From Bacillus pseudomycoides DSM 12442 (lineage in GTDB: Bacteria; Bacillota; Bacilli; Bacillales; Bacillaceae_G), in assembly GCF_000161455.1 (NCBI RefSeq), contig NZ_CM000745.1, positions 2,383,905-2,447,904 on the forward strand: DNA of 64,000 nucleotides, given 5' to 3'. A program made the position numbers and the translations under genes. Positions 43,396 through 50,445 of this stretch are shown piece by piece. Position 1 is the first letter of the stretch. Every line of letters begins with the position of its first letter. Under the pieces are notes generated by a model. That model saw only the letters and a list, made by a program, of their open reading frames with translations. It was not told the DNA's origin and did not search any database.

Positions 43396-44266
43396 TTTAC
43401 GTCACCATCCGTTATATAAATAAATAATTTCTGAAGCGACACTCCCTCAATTTCTAACTCTTCACTTTCAAGATATTTATAGTCTTCTTTAGAAAGCTCT
43501 CCCCATATAACACCAATCCTTTTATTTCCAAACAATTCTCGGTATACAACATTTTTATTTATCATAAATTCATCCACTTTATCTTTTCGCCCTGATATGT
43601 AATGGCCTTGCTGTAATAAATCTTCAACTGCTGATTGAACAACTACTTCCCCTTCTTTCAAAATCAGCACATCTTCTACAACATGCGCTACCTCTTCTAC
43701 TAAATGCGTTGATAAAATAATTGTTCGGGGATGATTGCCATAGTCTTCTAACAACATACTGTAAAATAATTCTCGGTGCGCTGCATCCAAACCGGTAGTC
43801 GGCTCATCAAAAATGGTAATAGGTGCCCTACTTGCTAATCCTTTAATGATTCCGACAACAGTCTGCATGCCATGTGATAATTTATCGTACTTTTGGTTTA
43901 CATCTATTTGAAACTTTACTGCAAGTTCCTCCGCAAACTTCTGATCCCAATTTTTATAAAACATGTTACATAACTTAAAAATTTCTTTCACTTTATAATT
44001 CGAATAAATCTCTTCTTTCACTTTTACAAAACAAATATTTTGTAAAAGTGACTATTTTCATACACATTTTCATTAAATATTGATACACTACCTTTACTTG
44101 AAACGATTTGTCCAGTAAGAAGGTGAAGTAGCGTTGTTTTCCCCGCTCCATTTCTACCAAGCAAACCATATATCTTATGCTCTTCCAATGAAAAGGTTAA
44201 TCCATTTATAGCCATCTTTTTCTTATATTGTTTTGTCAATTCTTCAGTTTTCACTACAATTGTCAT
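43392..44266 (-). pseudogene. ABC transporter ATP-binding protein, frameshifted (YtrB-like)
   Basis: The first frame (44266-44024) has Walker A (GLLGRNGAGKTTLLHLL) and stops after ENVYENSHFYKIFVL. The second (44021-43392) begins MKEEIYSNYKVKEIFKLC and has the signature LSHGMQTVVGII, Walker B (ITIFDEPTTGLDAA) and switch His (LSTHLVEE). Restoring one T in the TTTT run at about 44044-44047 joins them as SHFLQNICFVKVKEEIY, a normal YtrB-like ATPase of about 290 residues. The start overlaps the GntR gene (ATGA). Confidence 0.82.
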
Positions 44267-44640
44267 TCTTTTCCCTCCTTTGTAACCATTTGAATCATTT
44301 TGATTAGCTCTTCTTTAGAGATTTCAAGTACCTCCGCTTCCTTCCACACTTTAGGCAAAAATTCATTCCTAAAAGCACTTTGTCGCTTCTTTAGTACCAC
44401 TTCCTTCGCTCCCTTTGCAACAAACATCCCAATCCCTCTCTTTTTATATAAAATACCTTCATCGACTAACAAATTTACTCCTTTCGCCGCTGTCGCCGGA
44501 TTGATTTGCAGCAATTTTGCAAATTGATTTGTTGACGGAACCTTTTCTTCTTCAAGCAGTATTCCCTTTAAAATATCCGACTCAATGGTTTCTGCAATTT
44601 GTATGTATATTAACTTATTTTGTTCAAGAGATTGTTTCAT
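44263..44640 (-). CDS. GntR family regulator, YtrA subfamily
   Basis: The 125-residue protein consists of the GntR winged helix (IYIQIAETIESDILKGILL, then EEEKVPSTNQFAKLLQINPATAAKGVNLL, residues about 12-75) and a short C-terminal dimerisation tail, the small effector domain that defines YtrA-type regulators. It is the first gene of an operon with a frameshifted ABC ATPase and its permease, which it presumably represses. GGGGGAAGG precedes the ATG. Confidence 0.87.
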   Translation of the reverse strand: MKQSLEQNKLIYIQIAETIESDILKGILLEEEKVPSTNQFAKLLQINPATAAKGVNLLVDEGILYKKRGIGMFVAKGAKEVVLKKRQSAFRNEFLPKVWKEAEVLEISKEELIKMIQMVTKEGKE

Positions 44641-44734
44641 ACCTTCCCCCTTAGGTTCATAGGTTCATTACTTATGCAATTAACCATATCACAAGAATAT
44701 ATTTCCATTCAATATTTTTCCATAATTTTTTCGC

Positions 44735-44773
44735 AAAAAAGAAGTATCATACCTTAAAGAATGATACTTCTTT
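44735..44773. terminator. Bidirectional terminator
   Basis: GAAGTATCAT / ATGATACTTC stem with six A residues on one side and TTT on the other, between the gntR upstream region and the DinB-type remnant. Confidence 0.72.
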
Positions 44774-44776
44774 ATA

Positions 44777-44915
44777 AAACCGTTGTATTTTCTATACTGA
44801 ACCTCAAGTTCTTTTCATTCAAACCATTTTGACAAAAATCAAACTTCTTTCCCTTTAATAATTTTGTTCGATCTACTACCTGTCCTAGATGATAACTTGT
44901 ATGCTCAATACCTTA
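44777..44915 (-). pseudogene. C-terminal remnant of a DinB/DUF1572-type protein
   Basis: On the minus strand a frame without start codon reads IEHTSYHLGQVVDRTKLL and then KGKKFDFCQNGLNEKN to a stop at 44777. HTSYHLGQ with its two histidines is the C-terminal metal-binding helix of the DUF1572/DinB group (usually about 150-170 residues). The preceding 20 bases contain stops in that frame and no upstream part is seen, so about three quarters of the gene are lost. The deletion joins the remnant to the YrzI locus. Confidence 0.72.
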
Positions 44916-44976
44916 TCAAAACTTCCTTTCAAAACATACGCATTTTAATCAAAATTAAAAATTTTCATTTTTTATG

Positions 44977-45005
44977 TTTACAATTATCCATTAATTGTAT
45001 ATACT
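44977..45005 (+). promoter_or_regulatory. Promoter of the YrzI small-protein locus
   Basis: TTTACA (44977-44982) and TATACT (45000-45005) with a 17-bp spacer, each one mismatch from consensus. Transcription should start near 45012, 35 nt before the first small ORF. Confidence 0.72.
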
Positions 45006-45046
45006 TACTAACGTAAGAAAAAAATTCTAAAAGGAGGTCGAATAAA

Positions 45047-45121
45047 ATGATGAAATTACAATTACATGTTGCATCTATTTTACAATTAAATATGAATTCG
45101 ACCACCCTAATGGAGAATTGA
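45047..45121 (+). CDS. 24-residue leader peptide of the YrzI locus
   Basis: This very short frame has an almost perfect ribosome binding site (AAAAGGAGGTCG) six bases before ATGATG and encodes MMKLQLHVASILQLN followed by MNSTTLMEN. The N-terminal half (MKLQLHVASILQ) resembles the start of the downstream YrzI peptides (MKFHVFFLTISIQ), so it may be a shortened relative. It is separated from them by two tandem terminators, so it has the position of an attenuator leader or of the first peptide in the B. subtilis yrzI operon. Translation is likely because of the site; function unknown. Confidence 0.6.
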   Translation: MMKLQLHVASILQLNMNSTTLMEN

Positions 45122-45155
45122 AAATCGTTCGGTATTTTCTTTAATTAGCAAATTC

Positions 45156-45190
45156 GCCACAGGAGGTCGTATACTTTCCTGTGGCTTTTT
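45156..45190 (+). terminator. First of two tandem terminators in the YrzI leader
   Basis: GCCACAGGA / TCCTGTGGC stem followed by five T residues, 34 bp after the leader peptide. Its left arm also contains AGGAGGTCG, the same sequence as the leader peptide's ribosome binding site. Confidence 0.85.
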
Positions 45191-45197
45191 CATGCCT

Positions 45198-45232
45198 GTC
45201 ACAGGAGAATTATATCTTCCTGTGGCTTTTTT
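45198..45232 (+). terminator. Second tandem terminator in the YrzI leader
   Basis: GTCACAGGA / TCCTGTGGC stem (one G-U pair) and six T residues, an evident near-copy of the first terminator, 7 bp further on. About 54 bp remain before the first YrzI gene. Confidence 0.85.
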
Positions 45233-45285
45233 GTGCGATTTTTTAATCTCTAACACTATTTCTTTTCGGAAGGAGCAAATATTCA

Positions 45286-45426
45286 ATGACTTTTCACGTA
45301 CTTTTTTTCAGTATTACAATCCAACGAAAGCAATTATCTGAAGTTGAAATGTTACACGATCAACACATTCAAAAGACTATGAATGACATAAAGGAGCGTC
45401 AATGTCCTTACAGTAGTCACCTGTAA
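45286..45426 (+). CDS. YrzI family small protein (copy 1, 46 aa)
   Basis: The ATG follows CGGAAGGAGCAA. The peptide is MTFHVLFFSITIQRKQ, then LSEVEMLHDQHIQKTM, then NDIKERQCPYSSHL. Family features are a hydrophobic 12-residue start, the SExEhL motif and a charged helix with (D/E)xKERQ. The type is the YrzI/Bacillus tandem small protein family; members occur in tandem in B. cereus. The C-terminus PYSSHL is shared with copy 4. It is the first of five consecutive genes; function unproven. Confidence 0.85.
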   Translation: MTFHVLFFSITIQRKQLSEVEMLHDQHIQKTMNDIKERQCPYSSHL

Positions 45427-45453
45427 TTCCTTTACGAAAGGAGGAATTCATTT

Positions 45454-45597
45454 ATGACGATTCATATTTTCTTTTTTACGTTTGCTCTTCAGAAAAAATC
45501 TTTATCTGAAACTGAGATTTTACGTAAACAACAATTAAAAGCGATTACGGACGAAGTAAAAGATCGCAAGAGTTCTTATTATAATCAAATGTATTAA
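45454..45597 (+). CDS. YrzI family small protein (copy 2, 47 aa)
   Basis: Strong site AAAGGAGGAATT seven bases before the ATG. The peptide begins MTIHIFFFTFALQKKS, continues LSETEILRKQQLKAIT and ends DEVKDRKSSYYNQMY. It has the same layout as the other copies and a Tyr-rich C-terminus (SYYNQMY) shared with copy 3. The 28-bp spacer before it is nearly identical to the spacer between copies 4 and 5, showing block duplication. Confidence 0.87.
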   Translation: MTIHIFFFTFALQKKSLSETEILRKQQLKAITDEVKDRKSSYYNQMY

Positions 45598-45627
45598 AAA
45601 TTAATTTATAAAAGGAGCAATCTTCTG

Positions 45628-45771
45628 ATGAAATTTCGAGTATTCTTTTTAACCATTACTGTTCACAAAAGTAAAGTCTCTGAAACTGAAATTTTACAAG
45701 AACAGCAAATCAAAAAAATGATGGATGAAGTGAAAGAACGTCAAGTTTCTTATTACAACGATATGTACTAA
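45628..45771 (+). CDS. YrzI family small protein (copy 3, 47 aa)
   Basis: Site AAAAGGAGCAAT precedes the ATG. The peptide begins MKFRVFFLTITVHKSK, continues VSETEILQEQQIKKMM and ends DEVKERQVSYYNDMY. The N-terminal MKFxVFFLTI is the family's most conserved segment. It lies 30 bp after copy 2 and 29 bp before copy 4, so all copies can be read from one message. Confidence 0.88.
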   Translation: MKFRVFFLTITVHKSKVSETEILQEQQIKKMMDEVKERQVSYYNDMY

Positions 45772-45800
45772 AAATTTATATAAAAAGGAGCAATCACCTT

Positions 45801-45941
45801 ATGAAATTCCAAGTTTTCTTTTTAACGATTACAATTCACAAAAACAAATTTTCCGAGTTCGAAATGTTACACGATCAACACATTCAAAATGCTATGGATG
45901 AAGTGAAAGAACGTCAAGTCCCTTATTGTAGTCACCTATAA
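45801..45941 (+). CDS. YrzI family small protein (copy 4, 46 aa)
   Basis: Site AAAAAGGAGCAAT precedes the ATG. The peptide begins MKFQVFFLTITIHKNK, continues FSEFEMLHDQHIQNAM and ends DEVKERQVPYCSHL. The middle (EMLHDQHIQ) is identical to copy 1 at the DNA level over about 25 bases, while the first half is closer to copy 3, so it looks like a recombinant between the two types. Confidence 0.88.
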   Translation: MKFQVFFLTITIHKNKFSEFEMLHDQHIQNAMDEVKERQVPYCSHL

Positions 45942-45968
45942 TTCCTTTACGAAAGGAGGAATTCATTT

Positions 45969-46109
45969 ATGAAATTTCATGTTTTCTTTTTAACGATTAG
46001 CATTCAAAAGATGCGGTTATCTGAAGCTGAAATTGTGCAAGAACAGCAATATAAAAAGATTATGGATGACATTCGAGATCGTAGAAGCAAATATTATACA
46101 CATCTATAA
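45969..46109 (+). CDS. YrzI family small protein (copy 5, 46 aa)
   Basis: Site AAAGGAGGAATT precedes the ATG. The peptide begins MKFHVFFLTISIQKMR, continues LSEAEIVQEQQYKKIM and ends DDIRDRRSKYYTHL. It is the last of the five family copies and the most basic one at the C-terminus. Spacer and ribosome binding site are near-identical to those of copy 2. Confidence 0.87.
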   Translation: MKFHVFFLTISIQKMRLSEAEIVQEQQYKKIMDDIRDRRSKYYTHL

Positions 46110-46146
46110 TGATGCGATTTAAATCTTATGAGAGGAGAGGATTAAG

Positions 46147-46203
46147 ATGTTAATGGCGCGTTGTAAAGAAATGATTTGGATTATTGAGAGGGATTCCACA
46201 TAG
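46147..46203 (+). CDS. 18-residue ORF after the YrzI genes
   Basis: A good site (GAGAGGAGAGGATTAAG) precedes ATG; the frame reads MLMARCKEMIWIIERDST and stops. It is unlike the YrzI copies. It may be a genuine small peptide (the B. subtilis yrzI operon also contains further very short peptides) or the 5' remnant of a lost gene. The 37-bp distance from copy 5 fits the operon. Confidence 0.42.
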   Translation: MLMARCKEMIWIIERDST

Positions 46204-46258
46204 TCCAATGTATGATATTTTAAAAGGCTATTTTTTTCAAATAAACACGAAAAAATCA

Positions 46259-46307
46259 CACAATAAAAACGCCTAATTTCCATTTAAAACTAGGTGTTTT
46301 TATTGTG
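46259..46307. terminator. Long hairpin ending the YrzI operon
   Basis: CACAATAAAAACGCCTA / TAGGTGTTTTTATTGTG, a 17-bp stem with one G-U pair and a 15-nt loop. The stem itself contains the T run, so it could terminate from either direction. Confidence 0.65.
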
Positions 46308-46357
46308 ATACCTAAAGTTAACTTTCATCCTCATTTATAACAAGGTAGTAATTTTCT

Positions 46358-46750
46358 CTAGTATTCCCACGTCTTCAAGTAATCTTTTAAATCATGCGGA
46401 TGAACTTTCGCACAGCCCCCACCCCAATGCGGGTATATACTTGTGCAATTCCCTCTTCTATTAATCTTGAGTTTTCAACCTTCAAATCGTTCAATTGCGA
46501 AAATGCCGTAAATAACGTCTCTGTGTCTAGATTATTTGGTGAGGAACAAAATGCGTATGTAAAATCATAAAATAATGACCCCACCATCGGCGAAGGATCA
46601 ATAATTCCATTCAACACTTCATGATGAAACAAAAAATTATGAATACTGGCGTCATCATGTAGAAACTATTTTTCTTCTTGATCTTCCCATTTTGATCAGG
46701 AATGAACAAAAGCTATCACTTTCTCATAGTCTTCTTTTAGTAATATGCCA
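46358..46750 (-). pseudogene. Phosphotransferase (APH/choline-kinase-like) C-terminal remnant
   Basis: On the minus strand fragments in several frames read LLKEDYEKVIAFVHS, then LHDDASIHNFLFHHEVLNG (the kinase HxD....N catalytic loop), IIDPSPMVGSLFYDFTYAF (the DxD/DFG-like magnesium site), then after a frameshift in a G run near 46425, KVHPHDLKDYLKTWEY and stop. The N-terminal lobe is missing and there are in-frame stops at about 46700, so this is a decayed aminoglycoside/homoserine-type phosphotransferase gene. Confidence 0.75.
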
Positions 46751-46776
46751 CTCGTGATACCTCTCCTCTATAAAAT

Positions 46777-46820
46777 CAAGAAGGATACATCGCTTAACAA
46801 GCAATGTATCCTTCTTGATT
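46777..46820 (-). terminator. Terminator of the AI-2E-family transporter gene
   Basis: A 17-bp arm AATCAAGAAGGATACAT pairs with ATGTATCCTTCTTGATT around a GCTTAACAAGC inner loop that itself forms three more pairs; T residues follow on the minus strand. It lies 15 bp after the stop. Confidence 0.85.
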
Positions 46821-46834
46821 CATATGAATTCTTT

Positions 46835-47920
46835 TTATTTCCGATTATTTCTTTTCATCTTAAATAATCTCACCAAGTTTGAAACAACTGTTTTTGTCAC
46901 AGCGTAAGCTGGTACTGCTAAAATCATCCCAATAATACCCGCGAAATTACCTACACCAAGAATTAACACAATAATTGTTAAAGGATGGATATTTAATTTC
47001 GAACTCATAATACGCGGTGAAATGATGTTACTCTCAAATTGTTGTACAATTGTTACGATAACAATTACCCACAATGCTTGCATTGGAGATACAAATAATC
47101 CAACAATTACAGCTGGTGCTGCCCCAATAAAAGGTCCTAAATTCGGGATAATATTTGTAAATGCCGCTATAATACCTAAAACAAAAGCATATGGCAAATC
47201 CATGATGACATATCCGATAAATGTAAATGCACCGACGAATAAACAAACGAGCGCTTGCCCCTGAATATAGGCAGACAACGTTTCACCTGTTTCTTTTATA
47301 ATACGAAGTCCTTCTTCACGATACGATTCTGGTAAAAAACTAACAGCTTTTCCTGGAAATGCATGACCATCTTTAAACATGTAAAACAAGATAAATGGTA
47401 CTGTAAATACGACTAATGCAACGTTTGTAATAATACCGAATAAAGCCGTTGCACTCGACGTTATTGTATTTGGTATCTCTTTTAAATACTCAATTGCGTT
47501 TTTTTCAATCGTTTCAATTGATACATAATCTTGTGTAGCCAGCCATTCAAATAGCCTATGATGAGATAATTCTTGTATGTATACTTTCCCCTCTTTAATA
47601 TATGTTGGCATGTTTTTCACTAGGTCCATTAGCTGCTGTGAAATCGTTGGAACGACTACACCAATTGCAACTGCTGCCAGTGTAATGATAAAAACATATA
47701 ACAACAATATCGCTAAACTTCTAGGAACTTTTTTCGCCTCTAAAAACACTAACACTGGATTAAAGATGAAATATAAAAACATAGCAATTAAAATTGGGAA
47801 AAATAAAGTGGAAATGAATATGCCAATCGGTTGAAATAAAAATGATATTTTTGTGCAAATAAATATAATTCCTACAACCATTAGCACTTCTAATGTCCAA
47901 AAGTGCACTTTCGATTTCAA
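46835..47920 (-). CDS. AI-2E family transporter (YtvI/YubA-type)
   Basis: The 361-residue membrane protein has about eight hydrophobic segments with the AI-2E (formerly UPF0118) layout: two N-terminal helices, a long soluble middle region (about 85-150), then helices with the conserved LGIIAAFTNIIPNLGPFIGA segment near residue 250 and IISPRIMSSKLNIHPLTIIV near 310. Members export small molecules or act as sodium/proton antiporters; a role in AI-2 transport is not shown for most. Monocistronic with a strong terminator. Confidence 0.88.
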   Translation of the reverse strand: MKSKVHFWTLEVLMVVGIIFICTKISFLFQPIGIFISTLFFPILIAMFLYFIFNPVLVFLEAKKVPRSLAILLLYVFIITLAAVAIGVVVPTISQQLMDLVKNMPTYIKEGKVYIQELSHHRLFEWLATQDYVSIETIEKNAIEYLKEIPNTITSSATALFGIITNVALVVFTVPFILFYMFKDGHAFPGKAVSFLPESYREEGLRIIKETGETLSAYIQGQALVCLFVGAFTFIGYVIMDLPYAFVLGIIAAFTNIIPNLGPFIGAAPAVIVGLFVSPMQALWVIVIVTIVQQFESNIISPRIMSSKLNIHPLTIIVLILGVGNFAGIIGMILAVPAYAVTKTVVSNLVRLFKMKRNNRK

Positions 47921-48071
47921 AAAAACGTCCTCCTTTAAACTAGCACTTCCCTATATTGTATCAAAACATCCATGAATTTTACATGCTATTTTCACCTTCA
48001 ATGTTCCAAAATGCGAATAAATACACTACAATGAGATTACATACAAATTTGCAGGGTAAAAGGTGATAAAT

Positions 48072-48899
48072 ATGACGCAATGTATTATTTGCAGAAAAGA
48101 AACGAAAGAACTTAGTGAACAACATGTTATCCCAGAGATTTTATGTGGACATTATTTTACAAATTCAATTTGTGATACTTGTTATGAACATCTCATAACA
48201 AACGTGGATCGACCATTAATTCGGCATAAACTGATTCAATATAAAATCGAACAAATGAAACAACAAATTGATTCTCCTCTTTATACGAATGAATATGGTC
48301 AAGAATTAGCTGCGGCAGAAACTGAAGAAGTTGAAACAAACGATGAAATATACTATTCTAATGAATTAATTATGAAACTATGTAAAAAACATGATATTTC
48401 ATTGCATAATGAAATTTGGAAAGAAGAGCGCGTAACAAAAGTAGCAAGCTCAATTCAACGTGAATTACTTTTAGATAACCGTAAATATAAAATGAGTATC
48501 TTAAAAATGGCTTATACATTCGCAGTACATACAATTGACGGTTATTTTAATGATCCAGATGCGATTGATATTTCTACTATTATATCGAATGTTGACTTTA
48601 TCGAATTAAAAGAACGAAGCATTGTTCGTGATCTAAGTAAAAGTTCATTGTGGAATACCCTCAATACAACTAGCGATAATCACTACTTTATTTTATTAAG
48701 TGACAAAGATGGTCTATTCTGCTTCATTCGTCTATTTGATATTTTTGATGTTGTTGTCCATCTTTCTAGAAAAAAATATCAACTTCCATCTCCAATTGTT
48801 GGAGTGAATGATATAGAAAAACAAGAATTCTATATTGAAAATTTAAAACAATACATGGATAAGTTATTTAAACAAAAAAGCCCAAAAACTCATATCTAA
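48072..48899 (+). CDS. Zinc-ribbon/HNH-like N-terminal domain protein, unknown function
   Basis: The ATG at 48072 is preceded by AAAAGGTG; the in-frame GTG at 48063 overlaps that site. The 275-residue protein starts with CIICRKETKELSEQHVIP, then ICDTCYEHL: two CxxC pairs around an EHVIP segment, as in HNH-type (HNHc_6-like) domains. The remaining 230 residues are mostly helical with no recognisable catalytic motif. It could be a nucleic-acid-binding or nuclease-like protein, or the pairs may be structural zinc only. Monocistronic; next to a type I toxin-antitoxin candidate. Confidence 0.75.
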   Translation: MTQCIICRKETKELSEQHVIPEILCGHYFTNSICDTCYEHLITNVDRPLIRHKLIQYKIEQMKQQIDSPLYTNEYGQELAAAETEEVETNDEIYYSNELIMKLCKKHDISLHNEIWKEERVTKVASSIQRELLLDNRKYKMSILKMAYTFAVHTIDGYFNDPDAIDISTIISNVDFIELKERSIVRDLSKSSLWNTLNTTSDNHYFILLSDKDGLFCFIRLFDIFDVVVHLSRKKYQLPSPIVGVNDIEKQEFYIENLKQYMDKLFKQKSPKTHI

Positions 48900-48948
48900 T
48901 TACAAACTAGAACATACGGTCTCCTTTCTTGATGAAAAGACACTATGT

Positions 48949-48954
48949 TATAAT
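48949..48954 (+). promoter_or_regulatory. Extended -10 promoter of the candidate antisense RNA
   Basis: TATAAT with an upstream TG (TGTTATAAT, the TG at 48946-48947) is an extended -10; a poor -35 (TTCTTG) lies 17 bp further upstream. Expected start near 48961. Confidence 0.5.
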
Positions 48955-48960
48955 GTGTAT

Positions 48961-49137
48961 GAAAAGAACAATACAATCACATAAAATAATTATAAATTGT
49001 ATATAAATAAAAAAGACTAGTGTGCGGCTACACACCAGTCTATGTAACTTAGCAGATTGGATTGTTCATTTATCCTATTTGTTTCTTACAAACGAGACAA
49101 CCCACATTCTATTGGCATAGGTGGGTTGTTATTTTTT
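48961..49137 (+). ncRNA. Candidate antisense antitoxin RNA
   Basis: From the promoter at 48949 an RNA of about 177 nt would run to the hairpin ACAACCCAC / GTGGGTTGT (49098-49129) followed by TATTTTTT on the plus strand. It would be complementary to the 3' part of the toxin message from about 49009 to 49137 (about 128 nt), including the last codons of the toxin. This is the txpA/ratA-type convergent arrangement. No protein frame is present. Confidence 0.52.
49009..49041 (-). terminator. Terminator of the toxin mRNA
   Basis: On the minus strand AGACTGGTGTG / CACACTAGTCT (one mismatch) followed by six T residues. It lies 90 nt downstream of the toxin stop, leaving a long 3' UTR for antisense pairing. 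Confidence 0.78.
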
Positions 49138-49221
49138 GAGCTTGTCAATTAATACGACAACAAACGTTAACAATGCAACGAGAAATAATCCGCCTTGCAG
49201 TAACAACGCAATTTCACTCAT
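49129..49221 (-). CDS. Putative holin-like (type I) toxin, 30 aa
   Basis: The ATG follows AAGGGAGGTGATAAT. The peptide starts MSEIALLLQGG, has one transmembrane helix (LFLVALLTFVVVLI) and a basic end (DKLKK), the pattern of the Hol_Tox/TxpA-BsrG group of type I toxins, which depolarise or disturb the membrane. An extended -10 (TGATAAAAT at 49292-49297 region) is found upstream and a terminator 90 nt downstream. A convergent antisense RNA probably represses it. Confidence 0.78.
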   Translation of the reverse strand: MSEIALLLQGGLFLVALLTFVVVLIDKLKK

Positions 49222-49291
49222 TTATTATCACCTCCCTTCTATCCGGAGAAGTGATAATTGAACAACCAACCATACCATAAGTTACCTCTTA

Positions 49292-49297
49292 ATTTTA
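49292..49297 (-). promoter_or_regulatory. Extended -10 promoter of the toxin gene
   Basis: On the minus strand TAAAAT preceded by TGA; expected start near 49285, about 65 nt upstream of the toxin ATG. No good -35 is seen. Confidence 0.4.
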
Positions 49298-49322
49298 TCA
49301 TATTTTCTAATCTTTTACGATG

Positions 49323-49353
49323 AAAACCGGCAAGTCTCTCGCTTGCCGGTTTT
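49323..49353. terminator. Bidirectional terminator
   Basis: AAAACCGGCAAG / CTTGCCGGTTTT, a 12-bp GC-rich stem, 17 bp after the stop of the 49370 gene. Confidence 0.9.
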
Positions 49354-49369
49354 ACTGATTCCTATTCTT

Positions 49370-50431
49370 TTATTCTCCATCTTGGACTAGTTTTCCAACA
49401 ATCGCTTCATAAAATTCCCGCTCATCATCCACATTTACATGTACACGATTCACCTTTTTGGTAAACCCATATAATAACTGCGCTGTTAACGGCTCTTTTA
49501 ATTTTATTTCAAAAGTAGCCGGTTCCTTTATAAATTCCATTACCGTTGCTTCGAATACTTCTTTTCCTTCTTCCTTCGTTAATACCTCGCCTTTATAAAA
49601 TGTAATCTCCTTTATTTGAGTAAATGGGATTATGATTTTCTTCCCAAATCCAACTTGGATAATTACTTCCGTTTCCGTCATCATATATGGATTCGTACGA
49701 ATTGCTTGTATCTCAGCTAAAAAATAAAGAATTCCATATATATTTACAATAAGTAAGCTCCAAGCAACTACCTCATTCCACTGATGAAGTAAATAATGAA
49801 ATCCAATTGATTCAATTAATGTTGCGTGAATCAGCATAATATAAAACGGGATTGCTCCGGTCTTTTTATGATATGAAAAAACATGCTGACTTTCCGGCAT
49901 CTTTGTACGCCACGAGAATAAAGCGTAGTAAAATAATTTACATTCCGAAACAATAACATCTACTACAGTATTTCTTTTCAACACAGTATCAAAGGCTTTA
50001 TCAATTGCAAAGGAAAATGATGGATATTCGTTCTTATATTGTTTATAACATCGTATAACCGTAGGCAAAGCTCTAGCAATCTTATACAGCATAAATAACT
50101 CTAAACCTATAAACGCAATTTCTCCTGCCACTAAAATATAAGAAACAAACGAAAACGACTGTAAATAATCGCTTGGAATAACAAATCTTGCGGCAATATA
50201 ACCTGCTATTACAACTGGAAATATATAAGTTAACGAATAGCGTTTACGTATAATAAAGAAATACGTAATGACTGGAATGACAATAAGAAAATCTAACAAG
50301 GACCCTAACACCATTTCCTTCGGTACAGCGGGTACAATAGGAAGTGTATATGCTAGATAATTTGATATTACAATTAAAGCTATAAAACCAATCGAAATAT
50401 TTCTTCTTTTACGTGAAATGGATTTACTCAT
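49370..50431 (-). CDS. Polytopic membrane protein, unknown function
   Basis: The 353-residue protein has about five to seven hydrophobic segments in its first 245 residues (12-33, 42-58, 64-83, 93-113, 190-210, 220-242) and a soluble C-terminal domain of about 100 residues (PFTQIKEITFYKGEV, then FEIKLKEPLTAQLLYGF) that resembles PH-like/YcxB-type C-terminal domains. Basic loops face the cytoplasm. It is the last gene of a five-gene operon. I do not recognise a named family. Confidence 0.76.
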   Translation of the reverse strand: MSKSISRKRRNISIGFIALIVISNYLAYTLPIVPAVPKEMVLGSLLDFLIVIPVITYFFIIRKRYSLTYIFPVVIAGYIAARFVIPSDYLQSFSFVSYILVAGEIAFIGLELFMLYKIARALPTVIRCYKQYKNEYPSFSFAIDKAFDTVLKRNTVVDVIVSECKLFYYALFSWRTKMPESQHVFSYHKKTGAIPFYIMLIHATLIESIGFHYLLHQWNEVVAWSLLIVNIYGILYFLAEIQAIRTNPYMMTETEVIIQVGFGKKIIIPFTQIKEITFYKGEVLTKEEGKEVFEATVMEFIKEPATFEIKLKEPLTAQLLYGFTKKVNRVHVNVDDEREFYEAIVGKLVQDGE

Positions 50432-50445
50432 ATAATCCCACCTTT

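Noticed and set aside
47022..47834. Several plus- and minus-strand frames of 70-85 codons inside the AI-2E transporter gene
   Set aside because: Out-of-frame shadows of a membrane protein gene, no ribosome binding sites, unlikely composition.
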